Below the pieces are notes generated by a model. The model saw only the letters and a program-made list of their open reading frames with translations. It did not search any database and had not been told where the DNA came from. From Pseudomonadota bacterium (GTDB taxonomy: Bacteria > Myxococcota > Polyangia > Polyangiales > Polyangiaceae): a stretch of 5,200 nucleotides of DNA. The number at the start of each line of letters is the position of its first letter. The first letter of the stretch is position 1. Location of the stretch: NCBI GenBank assembly GCA_023419055.1, contig JAEZYO010000634.1, positions 1 to 5,200 on the forward strand. Reading direction: 5' to 3'. Of the stretch, positions 1 to 5,200 are shown piece by piece. The translations under genes were made by a program, and so were the position numbers.

Positions 1-1
1 C

Positions 2-104
2 GGCAGAGTCGCGCGCTGGAAGGCGGAGTCGCGCAGCTGGAAGGCGGAGTCGCGCGCTAGGAGGCAGAGTCGCGGCGCTGAGAAGGAGAGTCGCGGCGCC
101 GAGA
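2..104. repeat. Five-copy imperfect tandem repeat (20-22 bp unit) behind the efflux operon
   Basis: The core GAGTCGCG recurs at 6-13, 26-33, 47-54, 67-74 and 88-95, with spacings of 20, 21, 20 and 21 bp. A typical unit reads GGCGGAGTCGCGCGCTGGAA. Units 1-3 are close copies; units 4 and 5 diverge after the core (GCGGCGCTGAGAA and GCGGCGCCGAGA). The array ends 8 bp before the pump's stop codon complement at 113-115, so it sits in the 3' untranslated region of the pump transcript, where the RNA would be pyrimidine-rich. The spacings are not all multiples of three and a TAG falls at 58-60 in the frame that is open through the first units, so it does not look coding. No hairpin followed by a T tract is visible, so it is not a recognisable intrinsic terminator. 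The array may continue left of the window. Function is unknown. Confidence 0.85.
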
Positions 105-112
105 TGGCGGGG

Positions 113-3100
113 TTACTCGGCGGGGGCGGGGGCGGGCTCGGGGGTGCCGGCTCCGTCGGTGGGGCGCTCGGCGGAGCGGGCCTGGGCGCGAGCGCGCTTT
201 TCGTGGTGATCCTGGGCGATGAGGACGTAGACGGAGGGGACGACGAAGAGCGTGAAGATGGTGCCGATGGTCATGCCGCCGACGAGCACGACGCCGATCG
301 AGTTGCGCGCTTCGGCGCCGGGACCGGTGACCAGGGTGAGCGGGAAGTGGCCGACCACGGTGGCGACGGTGGTCATCAAGATCGGGCGCAGGCGCGTGAT
401 CGCGGCGTGGTGCACGGCGTCGATCTTGCTGAGGCCGGCTTCCTGCTGGAGGTTCGCGAACTCGACGATCAGGATGCCGTTCTTCGCGATGAGGCCGACG
501 AGCGTGACGAGCCCGACCTGCGAGTAGATATTGAGCGTGGTGGTCCAGCCTTCCGTCGCGGCGAAGCTCATGCCCGGAGGACCGGAGAACTTGAGGAAGG
601 TGAAGATGAGCGCGCCGAACATGGCGAGCGGCACGGAGCCGGCGAGCACCACGAAGGGGTCGCGGAACGAATTGAACTGGGCCGCGAGCGCGAGGAAGAT
701 GAGCACGATGGCGAGGCCCATCGCGGGCAGGAACTTGCCCGACTCCTGCCGCAGCTGGCGTGACTCACCGGTGTAGTCGACGCGCGCGCCGGGGGGCAGG
801 ATCTCCTTCGCCTTCTTCTCGAGAACCTGGAGCCCGGCGTCGAGCGAGCGCGGAGCGACGCCCGAGATCTTGACCGCGTTGAGCTGCTGGAAGCGGTTCA
901 GGGTGCGCGGCTCGATGCCTTCCTTGATGGTGGCGATGGCGCCGAGCGGAACGAGCTGCCCGTTCGGGCCCGTGACGTGGATCTCCCGGAGCTGCGCGGG
1001 GGTCAGGCGAGCGGAGCGCTCGATCTGCGGGATGACCTTATAGCTCCGGCCCTCGATGTTGAAGCGATTGACGAAGTTGCCGCCGAGCATCGAGGCGAGA
1101 TCGGCCGCGACGTTCTGCATGGTGAGGCCCATGGAGGCCACCTTGTCGCGATCGATGACGATCTCGCTCTTGGCTTGATCGATGCGCACGTCGGTTTGCG
1201 GCGGGAACGCGAACTCGCCGCTCTTCACCGCCTCCTGGACGAGCTGATCGGCGTACTCGAGGAGCTTCGCGTGATCTTCCGTGGACGCGATCACGAACTC
1301 GACCGGGAAGAAGCCGGGGCTCGGCAGCGCGGGCGGCAAGAACACGGGCGCCCGGATACCGGTGATGCCCATCGTCTTTTGGCTGAGCTCTGCCTGGATC
1401 GGAAAGATGTCCCGCTCGCGGTCGGCCCACGACTTCATGAGCGCGCCGCCGAAGCCGCCGGTCGGGAAGGTGATCTGGAAGCTCTGATCGAACTCCGGCA
1501 CCGAGGCGAAGATCTTCTGCACCTGCTCGGTGTACGGAGTCAGCTGCTCGAGCGTCGCGTTCGCCGGCACGTCGATGGCGCCGAACACCACGCCCTGGTC
1601 CTCGTTGGGCGCGAGCTCCTGCGGCGAGAACAGGTACATCGGGATCGTCACCAGCGTGATCACGATCCAGACGGCGTAGACGGCCCCGCGCGCCTGCAGC
1701 GTGCGCCCGAGAGCTCGCCCGTAGTGGTTGCGCAGCCCCTCGAACGCGCGCGTGACCAGGCGGTAGAGCCGGCTGTTCATGTGGTCGGCCGTGAGCAGGC
1801 GCGACGACATCATCGGCGAGAGCGTGAGCGCGACCACGCCGGAGATGAACACGGCGCCGGCGAGCGTGAAGGCGAACTCGCGGAAGAGCGCGCCCGTCAG
1901 GCCGCCCTGGAAGCCGATCGGCGCGTACACCGCGGCGAGCGTGATGGTCATCGCGATGATGGGACCGACGAGCTCGCGCGCGCTGATGAGCGCCGCTTCG
2001 AAGGGCTTCTTGCCTTCACTGATGTTGCGCTCGACGTTCTCGACCACGACGATGGCGTCGTCGACGACGAGGCCGACGGAGAGCACGACCGCGAGCAGGG
2101 TGAGCAGGTTCAACGTGAAGCCGAACACCTGCATCAAGAACACGGCGCCGATCAGCGAGACCGGGATCGCCACGAGCGGCACGAGCACGCTGCGGAGCGA
2201 GCCCAGGAACAAGAAGATGACGACGATGACGATGAACACGGTCTCGGTGAGCGTCTTCACCACCTCGTCGACCGCGTTGTTGATGTAGTTCGTCGAGTCG
2301 AAGGCGATGGTCGCCTGCATCCCCGTCGGGAGCTCGGCCTTGATGTTCTTGAGCTCGTCCCGCACGGCCGCGATCACGTCGAGGGAGTTCGCGTTGGGCA
2401 GCACCCAGACGCCCATGAACACCTCCTTGCGGCCGCTCATGCGCACGTCCTGGTCGTAGGTGTCGGCGCCGAGCACGACGTCCGCGATGTCCTCGAGGCG
2501 CACGAGCGCGCCGTCCTTCTCGCGCACCACGAGCTTCTTGAAGCCTTCGACGGTCTGGAGATCGGTCGTCGCCGTGAGGTTCAGCTGAACGAGCTGCCCC
2601 TTGGTCTGGCCGACGGCGGCGAGCGCGTTGTTGGCGGCTAGGGCCTGGCGCACCTCCGCCGGGCTCACGCTGAGAGCCGCCATGCGGTCGGGCTTCAGCC
2701 AGGCACGCAGGGCGAACGTGCGGCCGCCCAGGATCTCGGCGCGCTGAATGCCTTCGATGGCGGAGAGGCGCGGCTGAACGACGCGGATCAGGTAATCGGT
2801 GACCTGATTCTCCTCCAGGATGGTCGAGCCGAAGCTCATGTACATCGCCGCGATCTGCGCGTCGGACGGCTCGATGCTGATGGCGGGGACCTCCGCTTCC
2901 GGCGGGAGATCCGCGCGCACCTGGTTCACGCGCGTGCTGATGTCGGCGAGCGCGTCACCGGCCGGGAAGTTGAGCTTGAGGCGAACGTTGATGGTCGAGA
3001 GGCCCTGAACGCTCTGCGACTCGATGAAATCGATGCCGTCCGCTGCCGCAATCGATCGCTCGATCGGGGTGGTGATGAACCCGCGCACCAGATCGGCGCT

Positions 3101-3262
3101 CGCGCCGACGTACGCGGTGCGCACCGTGACCGTCGCGCTCTCGAGCCTCGGGTACTGGCGCACGTTGAGCGAGCGAATCGCCTGGAGCCCGGCGATTACG
3201 ATCACCAGGTTGACGACGATCGCGAGGACCGGACGGCGGATGAAGAGATCGGTGAACTTCAT
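113..3262 (-). CDS. RND (HAE-1 family) multidrug efflux permease, MexI/AcrB-like
   Basis: This is an inner-membrane proton/drug antiporter of the resistance-nodulation-division family, expected to work as a trimer with the upstream adaptor and an outer-membrane channel. The 1049 residues equal the length of E. coli AcrB, so it is full length. The fold is the usual duplicated one: TM1 near 10-30, first porter/docking half about 31-335, TM2-TM6 about 338-486, TM7 near 528-546, second porter half about 550-840, and TM8-TM12 about 844-1015. The proton-relay residues are intact: Asp401-Asp402 in VGLVVDDAIVVVEN (AcrB D407/D408), Lys927 in GLIAKNGILIVEF (K940), Arg957 (R971) and Thr964 (T978). The opening MKFTDLFIRRPV is typical of the MexI/MexW-like branch and fixes the ATG start, although the Shine-Dalgarno upstream is weak. 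Two departures from AcrB are a longer TM9-TM10 loop (about 889-911) and a Pro/Ala-rich cytoplasmic tail (about 1018-1049). It lies 36 bp behind the adaptor in the same operon. Family assignment is secure; substrates and exact subfamily are not. Confidence 0.97.
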   Translation of the reverse strand: MKFTDLFIRRPVLAIVVNLVIVIAGLQAIRSLNVRQYPRLESATVTVRTAYVGASADLVRGFITTPIERSIAAADGIDFIESQSVQGLSTINVRLKLNFPAGDALADISTRVNQVRADLPPEAEVPAISIEPSDAQIAAMYMSFGSTILEENQVTDYLIRVVQPRLSAIEGIQRAEILGGRTFALRAWLKPDRMAALSVSPAEVRQALAANNALAAVGQTKGQLVQLNLTATTDLQTVEGFKKLVVREKDGALVRLEDIADVVLGADTYDQDVRMSGRKEVFMGVWVLPNANSLDVIAAVRDELKNIKAELPTGMQATIAFDSTNYINNAVDEVVKTLTETVFIVIVVIFLFLGSLRSVLVPLVAIPVSLIGAVFLMQVFGFTLNLLTLLAVVLSVGLVVDDAIVVVENVERNISEGKKPFEAALISARELVGPIIAMTITLAAVYAPIGFQGGLTGALFREFAFTLAGAVFISGVVALTLSPMMSSRLLTADHMNSRLYRLVTRAFEGLRNHYGRALGRTLQARGAVYAVWIVITLVTIPMYLFSPQELAPNEDQGVVFGAIDVPANATLEQLTPYTEQVQKIFASVPEFDQSFQITFPTGGFGGALMKSWADRERDIFPIQAELSQKTMGITGIRAPVFLPPALPSPGFFPVEFVIASTEDHAKLLEYADQLVQEAVKSGEFAFPPQTDVRIDQAKSEIVIDRDKVASMGLTMQNVAADLASMLGGNFVNRFNIEGRSYKVIPQIERSARLTPAQLREIHVTGPNGQLVPLGAIATIKEGIEPRTLNRFQQLNAVKISGVAPRSLDAGLQVLEKKAKEILPPGARVDYTGESRQLRQESGKFLPAMGLAIVLIFLALAAQFNSFRDPFVVLAGSVPLAMFGALIFTFLKFSGPPGMSFAATEGWTTTLNIYSQVGLVTLVGLIAKNGILIVEFANLQQEAGLSKIDAVHHAAITRLRPILMTTVATVVGHFPLTLVTGPGAEARNSIGVVLVGGMTIGTIFTLFVVPSVYVLIAQDHHEKRARAQARSAERPTDGAGTPEPAPAPAE

Positions 3263-3298
3263 GGCGGTTTCGCCCGAGCAGCGGTCGGTCGCAGTGCC

Positions 3299-4615
3299 TT
3301 ATTGATTCTGGGGACGAGGAGACAGCTCGGCCTTCGGCTTGACCGTGTTGTCGACGACGACGAAGGAGCCGTTACGGAGCTTGAACGCGCCAGAGGTCAC
3401 GACCTCTTGCCCGGCTTCAACCCCCTCGAGCACGGCGACGAAATCGCCGCGCGCCTCGCCGAGCTTCACGAACTGCTGGCGCGCGATCTTTCGCGGCTTG
3501 CCGTCGGGGCCCTTGCCGTCTTCGAGACGGAAAATGGAGTCACCGTACGAGGCGTGCACCACCGCGGTGAGCGGGATCGCGACCACCTTGCCCTCCTCCG
3601 GGAGCACGATCTCCACTCGCAGGAACATGCCGGGCCGGAGCGATTCGGCTTCGTTCGGGAGCGTGGCGCGCACCTTGATGTTGCGGGTCACCGGGTCGAT
3701 GGCGGGATCGATCGCGCTGATGGTCCCCTCGACGAGCGGCTTGGTGGCTTCCCCCTCGTAGGCGCGGATGGTCATGCCGGTCTTCAAGCTCGAGAGGTAG
3801 CGCTGAGGGAGCGTGAAGTCGGAGAAGACGGCGTCCGTCGACTCCAGCACGGCCACGCGAGTGCCGGGCGCGAGGTACTGCCCGATGTTGACCTCACGAA
3901 TACCGAGCTTGCCGCTGAAGGGAGCTCGGATCACCTTGCGCGCGATCTGAGCCTCGAGGGCGGCCGCGTCGGCGGCCAGGCTCTTGTACTCCGCGTCGTC
4001 CGAGTCGACCTCGGCCTGCGAGATCGCGCCGGACGCCACCAGCGCTTGAGAGCGCTTGAGCTGCGTCAAAGCGAGATCGCGCCGCGCCTTGGTCGACACG
4101 AGCTGCGCGCGCTCGACGTTCGTATCGAGCTCGACCAGCACTTCGCCGCGCTTCACGATGTCGCCCGACTCGAAATGGAGCTTCGTGACGATGCCGGGCG
4201 AGTCGTTGCTGAGATCGACGCCCTTTCCAGAGACCACGCTCGACACCGCCGAGAGGGTCCCTTCCCAGTTCTGGGAGCTCGCCACCGCCGTCCCCACCAC
4301 CTCCGGCGGCGGACCGGCCTTTTGCATCTCCTTGCCGAACCCGATCAGCATGCTGATTTGAGATGCCTTCACCGCGACGAGGCCGCCGATCACGACGAGC
4401 AAACCCACGACGACGATCAACGCTCGCACCAGCTTGCGACGCCGCGTGGGCTTCTTCGCCGACGGCCCAGCCAACGACTCGCTCGGGTGGAGGACTGGAC
4501 CAGGATGCTCGGTCGTGGCGCGTGCCAGGGTTGTCTCCTCGTCAGAGTCCGGACCCGAAGCCCTTGGTTCGGATGCGCGGGACGGACCTCTAGTGTTGCT
4601 CGCTTCTGACGTCAC
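3299..4615 (-). CDS. RND efflux periplasmic adaptor (membrane fusion protein, HlyD/AcrA type)
   Basis: This is the periplasmic adaptor that links the RND permease to a TolC-type channel. The domains in order are: a basic stretch (KKPTRRRK, 54-61), a membrane anchor about 62-83, the first lipoyl half about 128-165, an alpha-helical hairpin about 166-226, the second lipoyl half about 227-260 (starting VIRAPFSGKLG), a beta-barrel about 260-342, and a membrane-proximal domain about 345-425. The hairpin tip carries the channel-docking pattern R-x3-L-x6-S as Arg188, Leu192 and Ser199. No lipobox is present, so it is anchored by the N-terminal helix rather than by lipid. The start given is GTG at 4615, with an AGGTAGGG ribosome-binding candidate at 4620-4627 and an in-frame TAG 9 bp upstream. 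However, codons 1-40 have about 57% G/C at third positions, against about 91% for codons 41-62. A TTG at 4474 (codon 48) would give 391 residues, the usual family length. Function is secure; the N terminus is not. It is the first gene of the pump operon. Confidence 0.95.
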   Translation of the reverse strand: MTSEASNTRGPSRASEPRASGPDSDEETTLARATTEHPGPVLHPSESLAGPSAKKPTRRRKLVRALIVVVGLLVVIGGLVAVKASQISMLIGFGKEMQKAGPPPEVVGTAVASSQNWEGTLSAVSSVVSGKGVDLSNDSPGIVTKLHFESGDIVKRGEVLVELDTNVERAQLVSTKARRDLALTQLKRSQALVASGAISQAEVDSDDAEYKSLAADAAALEAQIARKVIRAPFSGKLGIREVNIGQYLAPGTRVAVLESTDAVFSDFTLPQRYLSSLKTGMTIRAYEGEATKPLVEGTISAIDPAIDPVTRNIKVRATLPNEAESLRPGMFLRVEIVLPEEGKVVAIPLTAVVHASYGDSIFRLEDGKGPDGKPRKIARQQFVKLGEARGDFVAVLEGVEAGQEVVTSGAFKLRNGSFVVVDNTVKPKAELSPRPQNQ

Positions 4616-4946
4616 GCAGCCCTACCTAGGGCAATGCGCAAAAGACCGCCACCCCGGCTCTGCGTTTCATTCCTGTGACATGAGCCCGATCGACGGGTCG
4701 AACGCGCGGTAACACCCAGGAGGGTTCTCTGGCTCGCCGAGATGGGGCCTTTCTCGCAGTGACCTCGAGCCCGATGGATCCAACGTTGCACCGAGCGTGG
4801 CGGGCGAGCACGCCGTTCGTCTCGCAGAGCTCGTCGATCGTCCTTTCGATTTTGAAAAGTGTCGGACGCTGCCCTCCGGCCCACGGGCGGGGCGGAGCCG
4901 GCGCGGACGCGATCCGCCGAGCCTTGGCGACCGAGCGCGCTGAACT
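4616..4946. other. Non-coding gap between divergent genes
   Basis: This 331-bp stretch separates the start of the efflux operon (minus) from the start of the lipoprotein gene (plus) and should hold both promoters. I see no convincing sigma-70 promoter for the operon. Visible structure: a 14-bp palindrome at 4619-4632 (separate entry), an inverted repeat TCGAC-GG-GTCGA at 4690-4701, and a 9-bp direct repeat GAGCCCGAT at 4682-4690 and 4767-4775. The last two are short enough to be chance in GC-rich DNA. Minus-strand reading frames cross the gap, but the one I checked (4612-4884) has only about 57% G/C at third positions and an Arg-rich product without domains, so I treat the gap as non-coding. 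Confidence 0.7.
4619..4632 (-). promoter_or_regulatory. Palindrome overlapping the adaptor ribosome binding site
   Basis: The bases form a perfect inverted repeat, GCCCTA-CC-TAGGGC, ending 3 bp before the GTG start at 4615. On the mRNA it reads GCCCTAGGTAGGGC, which can fold into a 5-bp stem (GCCCT/AGGGC) with an AGGT loop. The stem and loop contain AGGTAGGG, the only Shine-Dalgarno-like sequence for that start. It could be a repressor operator half-buried in the leader, an RNA hairpin that limits translation, or chance. The sequence shows only the symmetry and the position; the role is inferred. Confidence 0.4.
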
Positions 4947-5200
4947 ATGATCGCGCCGATGCTTCGCAACGCTTCGCCGTTCGTTCTGTCCGTTTCGGTC
5001 GCGTTCTTCGCCGCTTGCTCGCACGACGCGCCCCCGCCGGCCGAGTCCCCGGGCGCGCCGCCGGAAAGCACGGCGACGCCGGTGGAGACGACTCCTGCCG
5101 AGCCCGCCGAACCTGCCGAGCCTGCGGAGCCCGGGGGCGAACCTTCGGCCTCCGATTCGCCGCCCGCGCGTCCTGCCGGCAAGCGCGCTCCCTGCACCCT
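4947..5200 (+). CDS. Putative lipoprotein with PAE-repeat linker, 3' end outside window
   Basis: The frame is open from the ATG at 4947 to the window edge, giving 84 codons without a stop. An in-frame TGA at 4941-4943 makes this ATG the first possible start; a second in-frame ATG at 4959 is equally plausible. Residues 5-24 form a type II signal peptide: a charged MLRN start, a hydrophobic stretch, and a lipobox FAAC with the lipidated cysteine at residue 24 (bases 5016-5018). The position -3 Phe is unusual but the two small residues before Cys are typical. The +2 residue is Ser, so outer-membrane placement would be expected by the E. coli rule, which may not hold here. Residues 25-82 are a Pro/Ala/Glu/Ser linker with four exact PAE units at 50-61 (bases 5094-5129). 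A second Cys at 83 may begin a folded domain. About 80% of third positions are G or C, which supports coding. No Shine-Dalgarno is visible before either ATG. I do not recognise the family. Confidence 0.75.
   Translation, partial: MIAPMLRNASPFVLSVSVAFFAACSHDAPPPAESPGAPPESTATPVETTPAEPAEPAEPAEPGGEPSASDSPPARPAGKRAPCT

Noticed and set aside
1..60. A plus-strand frame through the repeats reading LEGGVA twice and ending at TAG 58-60, possibly the C terminus of a gene entering from the left
   Set aside because: Only 19 codons are visible, the repeat spacing does not keep frame across the array, and the similarity of the peptide units follows from the DNA repeat itself.
94..101. CGGCGCCG palindrome behind the pump stop codon as a terminator stem
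   Set aside because: It is only 8 bp with no loop and no following T tract in the direction of transcription.
104..763. A 219-codon plus-strand frame beginning in a Gly-rich stretch
   Set aside because: The Gly-rich start is the antisense of the pump's Pro/Ala-rich C-terminal tail, and the rest is antisense to conserved TM and porter regions.
977..2641. A 554-codon open frame on the plus strand, opposite the pump gene
   Set aside because: It is the antisense of a clear RND gene with intact family motifs. Long antisense frames are expected when third positions are GC-rich, and the product is Asp/Glu/Arg/His-rich with no domain.
3302..4609. A 435-codon open frame on the plus strand, opposite the adaptor gene
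   Set aside because: It mirrors the adaptor gene almost end to end, has a biased Arg/Asp/Glu/His composition and no recognisable domain, so it is a codon-usage shadow.
4638..4651. Sigma-54-like promoter TGGCGGTCTTTTGC upstream of the adaptor
   Set aside because: The GG and GC dinucleotides are separated by 9 bp, not the strictly required 10, and the start codon would be very close to the expected transcription start.
4612..4884. A 90-codon minus-strand frame overlapping the adaptor start by 4 bp (GTGA), as in translationally coupled genes
   Set aside because: Third positions are only about 57% G/C, against about 80% or more in coding stretches here. The product is Arg-rich without any motif and starts with GTG.
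4667..5197. A 176-codon minus-strand frame across the right-hand gap
   Set aside because: It is the antisense of the lipoprotein gene plus non-coding sequence. The plus strand shows a lipobox signal peptide and better codon bias.

Overview
The window comes from a GC-rich bacterial chromosome and holds an ordinary tripartite-type drug efflux operon, followed by a gap and the start of a divergent lipoprotein gene. Codon third positions in the genes are mostly G or C. The Gram-negative cell plan is clear from an RND inner-membrane pump with a periplasmic adaptor and from a lipobox signal peptide. The general style (GC-rich codons, long Pro/Ala/Glu linkers behind a lipoprotein cysteine) fits Myxococcota such as the Polyangia. 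That placement is an inference from style, not from a marker gene.

Layout. Bases 2-104 carry five imperfect tandem copies of a 20-22 bp unit. They lie directly behind the pump gene and may continue past the left edge. Bases 113-3262 (minus) encode a full-length HAE-1 RND permease of 1049 residues, closest in character to the MexI/MexW-like branch. Bases 3299-4615 (minus) encode its membrane fusion (adaptor) protein. The adaptor is transcribed first, 36 bp separate the two genes, and they almost certainly form one operon. No outer-membrane channel gene (TolC/OprM type) is present, so the pump either uses one encoded past the left edge or one encoded elsewhere. Bases 4616-4946 are non-coding and hold a 14-bp palindrome over the adaptor's ribosome binding site. 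From 4947 a plus-strand gene begins, encoding a lipoprotein with a PAE-repeat linker, and it runs off the right edge.

How the parts work together: the permease is expected to exchange protons for substrates, the adaptor to bridge it to a TolC-type channel, and the complex to expel small hydrophobic compounds across both membranes. The catalytic proton-relay residues of the pump and the channel-docking residues of the adaptor are all visible and intact. Substrates cannot be read from the sequence.

I did not find a novel system here. The points most worth a second look are the tandem repeat behind the operon, the uncertain adaptor start (a marked change in codon third-position composition near residue 40), the palindrome over its ribosome binding site, and a possible leaderless promoter for the lipoprotein.
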